Positions 44,895 through 53,053 of a stretch of 64,000 nucleotides of DNA are shown here, in pieces. Source of the DNA: JAYWDA01 sp043747555 (GTDB taxonomy: Bacteria > Bdellovibrionota > Bdellovibrionia > Bdellovibrionales > Bdellovibrionaceae). A program made the translations under genes and the position numbers. The notes below the pieces were generated by a model, which ran no database searches, had not been told where the DNA came from, and saw only the letters and a program-made list of their open reading frames with translations. How positions within the stretch are numbered: position 1 is the stretch's first letter; every line of letters begins with the position of its first letter. The stretch lies in assembly GCA_043747555.1 (NCBI GenBank), contig JAYTOY010000007.1:1-64000 (forward strand). The letters run 5' to 3'.

Positions 44895-46025
44895 TTAATT
44901 TTCAGAGGCCAAGGAAACTGATTTTGTGAAGCGCGTTATACAATCGTCTCGGAAGGCTTCCCAGCGATTTTCTTGAATGGCTTCGCGAATGCGCTCCATC
45001 AGCTTCATATAAAAATAAATATTGTGAATAGAATTAAGCCTGCTGCCTAAAATTTCACCACTTAAAAACAAATGGCGTAGGTAAGCTTTAGAGTAATTTG
45101 TGCACGTATAACAGTCACATTCTGGATCCAGCGGCGACGGGTCTTCGCGGTACTCATTGCGCTTGATGCTGACCTTGCCCCGCCAAGTGTACAAAGTTCC
45201 ATTGCGGGCCACTCGTGTTGGGATCACGCAATCAAACATATCAATGCCAGCATCCACTGAAATCACTAAATCCAGCGGCGTGCCAACGCCCATCAAGTAG
45301 CGCGGCTTATTTTCGGGCATCAGCGGTGCAATATGCGGCAGTAACTCATGCATTAAATGAATGGGCTCACCCACACTAAAGCCACCCAAAGCATAACCCG
45401 GCAGATCAACGCTGGTGATCTGCTGCAGACTTTTTTTCCGGTGTTCTAAGCTAAGTCCACCTTGAATAATTCCAAACAGCAAACTTTCTTTCCGAGTCAT
45501 GGCCTCTTTGGACCTTAAAAGCCACCGGTAAGTCAGATCCATCGATTTTTGAATTTGATCTTCAGTGGCGGGATACTGCAGGCATTCATCAAAGGCCATA
45601 ATGATATCTGCGCCTAAGTCCATTTGAATCTCCATACTTTTTTCCGGAGAAATAAAATGCTTTGCGCCATCCAAGTGGGATTTAAACTCGACACCTTCTT
45701 CTGACATTTTCGCCAGCTGAGAAAGCGAGAAAACTTGAAAGCCGCCAGAATCAGTTAAGATTGGCTTATTCCAATTCATAAACTTATGCAGACCGCCTAA
45801 ATTTTTTATGACTTTTTCGCCGGGGCGGAGATGCAAGTGGTAGGTATTTCCCAGAAGAATTTGAGTGCCACTTTGAATCAGCTCTTCATTGGTCATGGCT
45901 TTAACCGTGGCCTTTGTGCCGACCGCCATAAAAACGGGCGTTTCGATCGCCCCGTGCGCCGTCATTAAAGTTCCACGACGGGCTTTACCACGCTTAGCTT
46001 TTAAATCAAATTGCCCTAATTTCAT
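44895..46025 (-). CDS. tgt: Queuine/preQ1 tRNA-guanine transglycosylase
   Basis: The 376-residue enzyme has ILTDSGGFQVFSLSQL (nucleophile region), DIIMAFDECLQYPAT, and CDCYTCTNYSKAYLRHLF, the zinc site. It swaps guanine 34 in GUN tRNAs for preQ1. Its start overlaps the queA stop by four bases, so the two tRNA-modification steps are translated together. Confidence 0.96.
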   Translation of the reverse strand: MKLGQFDLKAKRGKARRGTLMTAHGAIETPVFMAVGTKATVKAMTNEELIQSGTQILLGNTYHLHLRPGEKVIKNLGGLHKFMNWNKPILTDSGGFQVFSLSQLAKMSEEGVEFKSHLDGAKHFISPEKSMEIQMDLGADIIMAFDECLQYPATEDQIQKSMDLTYRWLLRSKEAMTRKESLLFGIIQGGLSLEHRKKSLQQITSVDLPGYALGGFSVGEPIHLMHELLPHIAPLMPENKPRYLMGVGTPLDLVISVDAGIDMFDCVIPTRVARNGTLYTWRGKVSIKRNEYREDPSPLDPECDCYTCTNYSKAYLRHLFLSGEILGSRLNSIHNIYFYMKLMERIREAIQENRWEAFRDDCITRFTKSVSLASEN

Positions 46026-47044
46026 GGCTGGTCTCTTTCTTTAATCCAGACTGACAGATCGCCGTAACTGAACAGGCGGAACTTACGCTCGATCGCCCAC
46101 TGGTAGCAAGATTTTACTTTTTCTAAAGAGCTAAAACCTGCCACCAAAGCTAGCAATGTGCTTTGGGGCTGGTGGAAATTTGTCATTAGTCTGTCCACTA
46201 CTTTCCAATCGTAAGGCGGGGCAATCATCAGGTCAGTGGCACCACGAAATCCTTGCGAAGTTTTTTCTAGTTTTCCAATGGCTGCACTTTCTAGCGCCCG
46301 CGCGGCCGTTGTACCCAGCGCCCAAACAGCAAAACCTTTGGATTTTGTGTCCTGAACAGCTTGCCAAGTTGGAAGTGGAATTTCGACATCTTCAAAGTGC
46401 ATTTTATGCTGACTTAAAATTTCCGTTGTAACAGGCAGAAAAGTGCCAAGCCCGACATGCAAAGTGATAAAATGAATTTGGACTTTTTTATTTTTTAAAA
46501 TTTCTAAATGATCCTTTGAAAAGTGCAGACTGGCCGTGGGTGATGCCAGGCTTCCCGATTTTTCAGCCCAGGCCGTTTGATACCAAAGGCTGTCTTCATC
46601 CCGAGTGTGTCTTTCATCGCGGGCTTTTTGAATATACGGCGGTAAGGGAATTTCTGCGACTTTTTCAAAATATTCTTCACTCAAGGGTCGCAAAGATCTG
46701 ACTTCTTGCGGGCGGCCTTTTGACAAAAGTTGAATTTTTTCGCCTAAAGGAAGATCGATCCACTCGCCGATTTTAGTGCGGCTGGCCGGGAACAGCACTT
46801 GCCAATCCAAAAAATTTTCAGATTTTAGAAAAAGAATCTCTAAATCTCCAATAAAAATTCTTCTCTTTAAAACTTTGGTGTTATTTAAAATTAACAGATC
46901 GTTAGGTTTAAATTTTTCAAGCAGTTGATCAATGGAAATTTCGCAAGGATTTCCATCCACCCACATGACGCGACTGGGACGCACAGGACTTTGCGCCATA
47001 AGCTCTGGAGGGTAAGAAAAATCGAGGCCTTTAAGGGTCAACAT
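46022..47044 (-). CDS. queA: S-adenosylmethionine:tRNA ribosyltransferase-isomerase QueA
   Basis: From the ATG at 47044 the protein is 340 residues, the family length. A longer frame upstream would run into the terminator. It reads LDFSYPPELMAQSPVRPSR at its start, with HVGLGTFLPVTTE and TNFHQPQSTLLALVAGF toward its end, all QueA signatures. It adds the epoxycyclopentane part to preQ1 in tRNA. It opens the long operon that runs through tgt, secD, secF, recJ and queC. Confidence 0.93.
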   Translation of the reverse strand: MLTLKGLDFSYPPELMAQSPVRPSRVMWVDGNPCEISIDQLLEKFKPNDLLILNNTKVLKRRIFIGDLEILFLKSENFLDWQVLFPASRTKIGEWIDLPLGEKIQLLSKGRPQEVRSLRPLSEEYFEKVAEIPLPPYIQKARDERHTRDEDSLWYQTAWAEKSGSLASPTASLHFSKDHLEILKNKKVQIHFITLHVGLGTFLPVTTEILSQHKMHFEDVEIPLPTWQAVQDTKSKGFAVWALGTTAARALESAAIGKLEKTSQGFRGATDLMIAPPYDWKVVDRLMTNFHQPQSTLLALVAGFSSLEKVKSCYQWAIERKFRLFSYGDLSVWIKERDQP

Positions 47045-47090
47045 GGGTCGGCTGGTTATGCCCGACTTCAAGGGATTTGGATAGTTAAAC

Positions 47091-47121
47091 AAAGAAAAAA
47101 AGCGGGGCCTCTCGGCCCCGC
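47091..47121 (-). terminator. Intrinsic terminator before queA
   Basis: GCGGGGCC and GGCCCCGC pair around TCTC, and on the minus strand the stem is followed by a T-rich run (TTTTTTTCTTT). It closes the transcript of the 33-residue gene upstream and separates it from queA. Confidence 0.8.
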
Positions 47122-47180
47122 GGAACTGCCTGGGGAACCACCTAACCCAAACAGCTCACCAAAAACACTCAAAAGGGGAA

Positions 47181-47282
47181 TCAATCTTCCATTCGCCGAT
47201 AGCTGATCGTGTTCCAAAGAACTCCACCAACCGTCAGCGCGTAAATTCCAATAAAAATAATCACTTCTTTAAATTCAAGCAT
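47181..47282 (-). CDS. 33-residue single-helix membrane protein
   Basis: A short frame from ATG at 47282 encodes MLEFKEVIIFIGIYALTVGG followed by VLWNTISYRRMED. It is one hydrophobic helix with a positive tail, which fits a small inner-membrane protein with its C terminus inside. AAAGGA stands eight bases before the ATG, and a strong terminator follows 60 bases after the stop. This isolates it as a transcription unit of its own. I know no family for it, though size and helix recall the small subunits of membrane complexes. Confidence 0.55.
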   Translation of the reverse strand: MLEFKEVIIFIGIYALTVGGVLWNTISYRRMED

Positions 47283-47507
47283 CCTTGCCATCCTTTTTTT
47301 AGCGTTTCATTCGCATCTGCAGAGGATCTATAAGAAAGCGTTCACCATCCTAGTTTCCGCTCCCCCTCCGCTGCCGGGCTTCCATGCCCTCTTGTTATAA
47401 AGACAGCCGTCAAAGCAAGGTCGGTTAAAAGGAAATGGTCGAGCTTAAAAGATCTCTTGATGAGTTATAGGGGTTCTGATAATCGTTATAACAGAGTTCA
47501 TCACCAA

Positions 47508-47594
47508 GCCCGGGTGGCGAAATTGGTAGACGCACTAGCTTGAGGTGCTAGCGATCGCAAGGTCGTGCTGGTTCAAGTCCAGTCCCGGGCACCA
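47508..47594 (+). tRNA. tRNA-Leu (anticodon GAG)
   Basis: GCCCGGG at 47508 pairs with CCCGGGC before the encoded CCA at 47592-47594. The D arm contains GGCGAAATTGGTAGACGC, the anticodon arm is CTAGCTT-GAG-GTGCTAG, and the long variable arm (CGATCGCAAGGTCG) is what class II tRNAs such as Leu have. The T arm includes GGTTCAAGTCC. With the GAG anticodon it reads CUC and CUU. Confidence 0.96.
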
Positions 47595-47760
47595 TCTAAA
47601 TTACGGATACCAGATATCCTACGATTAAAAAAAATAATTTAATGAAAAACACTGAGGTACGCCCAAGGGGACATCGTCGAAAATGAAGAAGCCATGCCAA
47701 GGTCTAATGATGAACAAGAGTTCCCGTCAGAGCTCGCCATAGCTTAATTTGATGAATGTT

Positions 47761-48160
47761 CTAGAACCAATATTTTATACCAGCATCCAAAGATCCTGCA
47801 TCTTGATCTGAGCCATCAATAATATTATATTTTGCAAGGGCTCCTAAAGATATAGTTTGGTTATACTCATCTGATAAAGGGATATCAAAACCTAGCATAG
47901 GAACATAAGCCATATCAGTTCCGCTGGCTTTAATGATGGGTCCCAAACCTAAACCAACATAACTTTCTCGAATCACTGGAATCGTTCCGCCAAAATTATA
48001 AGTTCCTCGTGCAAGCACACTTGTGCGATCAAGGTTTTCACCAGATGAGCTTATATTTTTTGTGTTCATAACTTGCATTCCACCATCAACTGAGAATAGC
48101 CCCACCTGCGGGGTTATTGGCGCCAATTAAAAAACCAATCAAAACGAAGCGTAAATTCAA
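47761..48160 (-). pseudogene. Secreted beta-barrel-like gene split by a frameshift
   Basis: The main frame (121 residues) ends GIKYWF, a C-terminal aromatic typical of outer-membrane barrel proteins, and has regular alternating strands. It has no signal peptide in its own frame. In another frame, from TTG at 48160, there is NLRFVLIGFLIGANNPAGG, an excellent signal peptide, that stops at 48086-48088. Joining them near 48086-48120, where a GGGG/CCCC run lies, would restore one secreted barrel-type protein. So it is either a decaying gene or a base-calling error in a homopolymer. Confidence 0.5.
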
Positions 48161-48229
48161 ACTAAGTTATAAATTGAGTGCATAACTTCCCCATTAACGG
48201 GAATAAAGCCCCAAAACTTGTCTAAACTT

Positions 48230-49063
48230 TTACCATAGCTTCGACTCTACCGAAAAATAAACAAACACACCTCGCTCATGGTCGACAGCTGATGGACCGA
48301 ATCCGAAAATCCCAGCGATGCCGGGCACGAGCTCGGTATCATTTCCAGCTTTAAAAGCCGAGCGAAAACCTGGGACAATCAAATAAGTTGAACTGCTGCT
48401 TTTTTGATCTGTTGTCACTACTGTTTCAGTATTATTAAAAACAAATTCACAAAGGAAATTACTTTTTTGAGTGAGGTTGTAAATGCCACTCATGCCAAAG
48501 TTAAACCCGACCAGCGATGCTTTTTCTCCGGAAGAATTTTGAGCGTTCGGAGTGTAAGTCCAGCCCGCATTCCAATGATGACTGAAACTGGGGTTTACAA
48601 TAACAGAAAAAGTTTGATTCACTTGGATTCCGGTGGCCCCGTTCCCCAGCCCTTTTCTAAAATCACCGGTTGGAAGAATCACTGAAATCCTTGGCGCCAT
48701 CGCCAGTTTTTCAGTGTTCACAGCTTGAAATCGATAATTCAAAGCGACGTCACCAAGTCCTCTTACATCCGGACTTCCATTCTTCCCCGATTTTTTTACC
48801 ATCGGGAGAACGTATGAAAACTGGTGGTTTTCATCGGGGACAGGGATTTCATTGGTGAAGGTGTAGGTCCACTCTTTTGATGCATCTGAATATTGGTATC
48901 CCTGAATAAACTGAACGACGCCTGCTTCTTGATTGTAGGCTTCTTCAATCAAAAAGGAATTGTCCTTAATGGATTGTTCCTCTGCCGCACCGGCAAAACA
49001 GGAATAGGATAAAACAGCCACAACTGTGGCGACGTTCAAAAAATAACTGATTCTTTTTTTCAA
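48230..49063 (-). CDS. Outer-membrane beta-barrel protein of unknown function
   Basis: The 277-residue protein has a signal peptide (MKKRISYFLNVATVVAVLSYS) and a mature part of alternating hydrophobic strands and short turns that ends VYFSVESKLW, a barrel-type C terminus for BAM recognition. The length suits a 10 to 12 strand barrel of the type seen in MetA-pathway phenol degradation outer proteins. Ligand or function cannot be read from the sequence. Confidence 0.7.
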   Translation of the reverse strand: MKKRISYFLNVATVVAVLSYSCFAGAAEEQSIKDNSFLIEEAYNQEAGVVQFIQGYQYSDASKEWTYTFTNEIPVPDENHQFSYVLPMVKKSGKNGSPDVRGLGDVALNYRFQAVNTEKLAMAPRISVILPTGDFRKGLGNGATGIQVNQTFSVIVNPSFSHHWNAGWTYTPNAQNSSGEKASLVGFNFGMSGIYNLTQKSNFLCEFVFNNTETVVTTDQKSSSSTYLIVPGFRSAFKAGNDTELVPGIAGIFGFGPSAVDHERGVFVYFSVESKLW

Positions 49064-49143
49064 TTGAAACCCCTAAAAACCTTTCGGAAAATTAATTTAA
49101 GCTTGGCAAGCGTAGCCGAAAGGTCGCTGGGCATCAAGTGCCT

Positions 49144-49546
49144 TTATAAGTTAGGCTTTTTTTTCGTTTTTGATTTAGCTTCAGAATTTGGGGATCGATC
49201 TAAGGCACAAGATCGACGAACTTCAGACTCGAGATCATAAGTTTTAGGGTCTTTATAGGGATTTATAAATCGTTCGATTTTTTTTAACTCTGCCTCGCCA
49301 TATAAAGAAAATGTTTCGTGAGGAATACTGACGACAGCTTCTACAAATTGACCTTTTTCGCTAACTTGCCCGGTTGGTAAAAAATTTTTTAGCCGAAAAC
49401 GAGTCTCTGAATTTGTTCCAGAATTCACGATGAAATACCAATTCACTTCATTGGTCGCCTTCACTAGCAGACCCTCTAAATGACAGGTGGCTTGCGAGAA
49501 TCAGGACAAATGGCATTAAAAATAGAAATTTAATTTTTGTAAACAT
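49144..49546 (-). pseudogene. Small secreted protein gene split by a frameshift
   Basis: The mature frame (106 residues from an internal GTG) lacks a signal. In a different frame, MFTKIKFLFLMPFVLILASH starts at an ATG at 49546 and is a strong signal peptide, but it stops 33 residues in. Dropping one base near 49490-49500 (CTCGCAAGCC) would join them into ...LILAxQATCHLEGLLVK..., a natural secreted protein. The ATG overlaps the end of the gene upstream by 17 bases. It is a broken gene or a sequence error. Confidence 0.5.
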
Positions 49547-50090
49547 ATTCAAGGCATTTCCTTATCGACGAATATTCTTTGATCATATTGTCATCGCCAT
49601 ATTTCAAAAGATCCAATTCAAGATTAAGAGTTTCATATTTTCGGCGATCTTTTTCCAGCTGAGCAAGTTTGATTTTTATTTGTTGAGCCTCCAGCTGGGT
49701 CTGTTGCCTTTGAGCTGCCTGATCTTGTGGTGAGAGTTTATCCCAGTTCTTAACAGACTCAGCGATACTTGTTTTTAGATCTTGGATTTTTAAATCAAGG
49801 TCTTCCATGTAGGGGGAATTTTGTCCGTACAAATTAAGGTCAAGGGACTCTGAAATGGCCGTTTTATTACGTTGCTGATTAGCAAATACACAGACATTTG
49901 AAGAAGTCAGTTCAGTCAGTCCGCCGCCGTAGCAAATATTTGTTATCACCCTCAAATCAGGTGAGGGTGATATACAAAGTAACATTGTCGTCAGCCTTTC
50001 ATCAACGCTCTCTTCGGCAAAAAGTTTGACCCCATTAAGAGAACCAACGGAGGTTTGGGCTATAGGCTCGGCAAGAAACCACGAATCCAA
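49530..50090 (-). CDS. Unknown protein with coiled-coil C-terminal half
   Basis: The 186-residue frame from TTG at 50090 has a weak export-like start, DSWFLAEPIAQTSVGS, so the true start is uncertain and a frameshift as in its neighbours is possible. Residues about 95-160 are a charged helix (LDLKIQDLKTSIAESVKN) that probably forms a coiled coil. Four cysteines lie in the first half. Its 3' end overlaps the frameshifted secreted gene, so they form a small operon. Confidence 0.5.
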   Translation of the reverse strand: MDSWFLAEPIAQTSVGSLNGVKLFAEESVDERLTTMLLCISPSPDLRVITNICYGGGLTELTSSNVCVFANQQRNKTAISESLDLNLYGQNSPYMEDLDLKIQDLKTSIAESVKNWDKLSPQDQAAQRQQTQLEAQQIKIKLAQLEKDRRKYETLNLELDLLKYGDDNMIKEYSSIRKCLEYVYKN

Positions 50091-50209
50091 GACTAAAACC
50101 CAGGGCTGAAGTGTCTAGTCCAACTCGCCCAATGACACGGTTCCCGGATCAAGGGATTTTGACTTAATTTTCTCCAAACGGCCGCCGATATATCTTTGTG
50201 AGGTGATTA

Positions 50210-51424
50210 ATGGGCGCTCCTAAAATACAGCCGGCGATGCAAGAAAATGTTCTACCAAAAGATTCAAATTTCAATTTCATTGATACAAAATTGGACAATG
50301 TTCTGCAAAAAATCGTCGAAGAAGCCAAAGAGATTTCGGGCTTTCCGATCGCGCTCGTGTCTTTAGTGATGGATCAAATTCAGTTTTTCAAAGCGCAGGT
50401 GGGCCTACCCCCTGATTTAGCAATCTCTCGAGCCACCGATAGATGTAGTTCTTTATGCCAATTTGTCGTTGAAACTAAAAAACCTTTTTTTGTTGAAGAT
50501 ACTCGCGCCAGGCCTGACCTGCCGCAAGAGCTTGTAAATCTTTACAATATCTCTGCTTATCACGGCTTTCCGGTTTCAGTGAATGGCGAAGTTATTGGCA
50601 GTCTTTGCTTAATTGATGTGAAGAAAAATACAATCTCAGAAGAAGCCTGTCAGCGGATGCTTGTGCTTGCACAGCAAGCTGGGCAACACTTGCAGCATTT
50701 AAAAAAGGGTCACACCAGTGAAATGCTCCTGCTCGAAAAAGCCTCAGCACCTGCGATGAGCGAGATTCGAAATATTTTGGCTGTCCTCAAGCTGACTTCA
50801 GAGCAAGCGGCTTATATTTCACATCAAATCAATCCGGTTTTTTTCCTTCTCGAACAGCGTGGTCAGAATAAATTAACTCCCGAAGAGTTTGATCGCTCTT
50901 TGGAAGCGCTTCAAGAAACTATCAAAGTTTATAAGCGAATCCCCAATCTTCTGCAAACGATTCAAAAATCAATCACACGCTTAACAAGTGCGGTCTTCGG
51001 TCTTGAAGGCGCCTTAAGCCTAAAAACCGGATCTGCGCAGTGCAAGGTCTCTGAGATTCTAGTCCCCAGCGAAAGTCTTTCCCATCATCTCACAAAGTTG
51101 ATGGGTGGTGTTTCATGGGCTCCGACGAAAGATCGATTTGTTTTAAACGTTCCTCAAAATTTTGCCATCACATTACTGGGATCAGTTCTGACTTCCGTGG
51201 CGGAGTGCGCGCTGCGGGCGAATTTATCAACCCCGGGAATAAAAGGTAAGTTTGAAAAACATCCAAATCACGTTCGAATTCATCTGACGGTGTCTGGCAT
51301 GCCCGCTCACGAGTGGACAACGTTAAGATCAGTTCTGTCGATTTTAGCCTGCGGATCAGAAGCGGTCAGCTTAAAGTCAGACTCTGAAAGCTTGATGTTA
51401 GATCTACAAAGTTCAGCATCGTAA
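50210..51424 (+). CDS. GAF-domain protein with degenerate histidine-kinase-like half
   Basis: Residues about 25-170 are a GAF domain (DRCSSLCQFVVETKKPFFVED and HGFPVSVNGEVIGSLCLIDV), which binds small ligands or chromophores. Next comes a helical part with AAYISHQINPVFFLLEQRGQ, which resembles the H-box of histidine kinases (His205), and a final segment of the size of an ATPase domain but without clear N or G boxes. So it may be a signalling protein that keeps the dimer and phospho-acceptor and has lost ATP binding. It converges with the DUF1501 gene with one base between. Confidence 0.72.
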   Translation: MGAPKIQPAMQENVLPKDSNFNFIDTKLDNVLQKIVEEAKEISGFPIALVSLVMDQIQFFKAQVGLPPDLAISRATDRCSSLCQFVVETKKPFFVEDTRARPDLPQELVNLYNISAYHGFPVSVNGEVIGSLCLIDVKKNTISEEACQRMLVLAQQAGQHLQHLKKGHTSEMLLLEKASAPAMSEIRNILAVLKLTSEQAAYISHQINPVFFLLEQRGQNKLTPEEFDRSLEALQETIKVYKRIPNLLQTIQKSITRLTSAVFGLEGALSLKTGSAQCKVSEILVPSESLSHHLTKLMGGVSWAPTKDRFVLNVPQNFAITLLGSVLTSVAECALRANLSTPGIKGKFEKHPNHVRIHLTVSGMPAHEWTTLRSVLSILACGSEAVSLKSDSESLMLDLQSSAS

Positions 51425-51425
51425 G

Positions 51426-53045
51426 TTAATACAGCGTCGATTTCTCAGAATTTGCGACCACGACTCCGTTAACTTCGGACACCATGCTGAACTTTGCAGT
51501 GATCGGCGAAGGCACGCGAATTAAAGCCGCGGCACTGGACATCAAAGAAGCATAGTCTCGGTTGCCATCTCCGATCCCAATGGATCCTGAGCTTGAGGCT
51601 CCATTCTTTGCAGTGGCAGGTCTTGAGTTGGCTTGCATTCGCCCTAAAATTATAGGGCCCTGAATGGCGCCAGAATAAAAAACTCCGCTGGCCGCGTTGC
51701 TGCCATGATCAGATCCGAAACCGTCGTTGCGCGGCGATCGATTAAATTCGCTGAGCATGGCAATCACCGTGTCTTGAAAAACATTGGCCGCTCTTAATTG
51801 TGTAATAAGCTCGAGTAAACACGCGGCATAGGCGCGCCAATTATAAGTGTTCGTAATTAAGCTGACCATTTTTCCAGTGCCATGTTCGTCAGGGGTCGCC
51901 ATCATGCCGGGTCCAATGGATAAAGAATGTGTCAATTTATTAACAAATAAATATTCTGCCAAAGCCATGTGTCTTGCTAAAAATCCAAACTTCCCTGTGG
52001 CTGGGATAAGGTCCCTTAGATCAGGCCCTGTAGCCATAGATCCGTTTAAATTAGTACGGTAAAAATTATTTCGTACCCCCGTTGTTCCAACTGGCAGATC
52101 CGTCAGACCAGGAAGTGGATTCGAGCGATCAAGGGCTCTCATAATTAAGCTTTCGTACTTGGCCACCGCATTGGTCCAATAAGTATTCATATCACCCAAT
52201 GCTTTTCCCAAAAGCTCGGTGGCAGATTTTTGATCAGCGGCTAAGGATGTGGCCCCTGGGTGTTCACTTTGTGCGTAGGCATTGAGAGTGGCCGTGGAAG
52301 CCTCTAAGTAAGACTTTAACTGCGCCTTTTTACTGTTGAATACCGCGCCCGTTTTATTGGTGAATGGATCCATTAAAGTTTGCAGAAGATTATCTGAGTT
52401 GGTGGCTTGGTTATAGTTCGGAATAGCCACATTAGAATAACCTTTTGTAGATCTAAAAACCAAATCATAAGCTTCAGCTGAAGCTGACTTGATGGGAGCA
52501 TCCGAAGCATCTGAGGGCATAGCTGTTAAACTTTGCAAGGCGCCTAAAGGAGTTAAGATATTCATTCGCGAGATATCATGGGAATCACTGCCAGAATTTA
52601 AACCTTGTAAGGCCAAAAGATTGTTCAAAAGGTCGGACATCGGCCTCGAACCGCCATCCGCTGTTGGAAGATTAAACTGCCATTGCCATGGCGCTTGTAT
52701 GCCTTTCACCAGCACAGTATTATATTCAGCGTCTACGTATCTTCCAGCCACCTCTGTGTATTTTGTAACTGCTTGAGCATTTCGTGTAAAGCCAGCGGAT
52801 CCGTAAGGATTCAAAAAAAAGTCAAAGGTCCACCTGGCCGGCCCGCCCGGTAAGGAAATATAAAGCAATCTTCGGGGATTCAACTTCATTTCAGCCGCAC
52901 AGGCATTAGTCACAGCCCCGCTGATGATACTCTGAGTGAGCATATTCAAAGGGCTAAACATGGCATTAACGCCCGTCATTCCCAGGAATTGCAGAAGTTC
53001 TCGACGGTTGATTTCCTTTAATCTACTCACGTTAATTCCCTTCAA
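51426..53045 (-). CDS. Secreted DUF1501 protein
   Basis: The 539-residue protein begins INRRELLQFLGMTGVNAMF, a twin-Arg export signal, so it probably leaves folded by Tat. Later it has SEFNRSPRNDGFGSDHG, which is the DUF1501 core (usually SEFGRTP...GRDH), and SLPGGPARWTFDFFLN near the start. DUF1501 proteins are distant alkaline-phosphatase-like and found beside haem c proteins in several lineages. It is the last gene of a three-gene operon, eight bases after the haem c gene. Confidence 0.82.
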   Translation of the reverse strand: MKGINVSRLKEINRRELLQFLGMTGVNAMFSPLNMLTQSIISGAVTNACAAEMKLNPRRLLYISLPGGPARWTFDFFLNPYGSAGFTRNAQAVTKYTEVAGRYVDAEYNTVLVKGIQAPWQWQFNLPTADGGSRPMSDLLNNLLALQGLNSGSDSHDISRMNILTPLGALQSLTAMPSDASDAPIKSASAEAYDLVFRSTKGYSNVAIPNYNQATNSDNLLQTLMDPFTNKTGAVFNSKKAQLKSYLEASTATLNAYAQSEHPGATSLAADQKSATELLGKALGDMNTYWTNAVAKYESLIMRALDRSNPLPGLTDLPVGTTGVRNNFYRTNLNGSMATGPDLRDLIPATGKFGFLARHMALAEYLFVNKLTHSLSIGPGMMATPDEHGTGKMVSLITNTYNWRAYAACLLELITQLRAANVFQDTVIAMLSEFNRSPRNDGFGSDHGSNAASGVFYSGAIQGPIILGRMQANSRPATAKNGASSSGSIGIGDGNRDYASLMSSAAALIRVPSPITAKFSMVSEVNGVVVANSEKSTLY

Positions 53046-53053
53046 ATTTTTTT

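Noticed and set aside
47045..47092. Longer N terminus for QueA.
   Set aside because: The extension begins at the terminator's T run and the family start matches the ATG at 47044.
47640..47747. Short frame ending ...EFPSELAIA as a gene remnant after the tRNA.
   Set aside because: It has no start codon and no recognisable family, so chance cannot be excluded.
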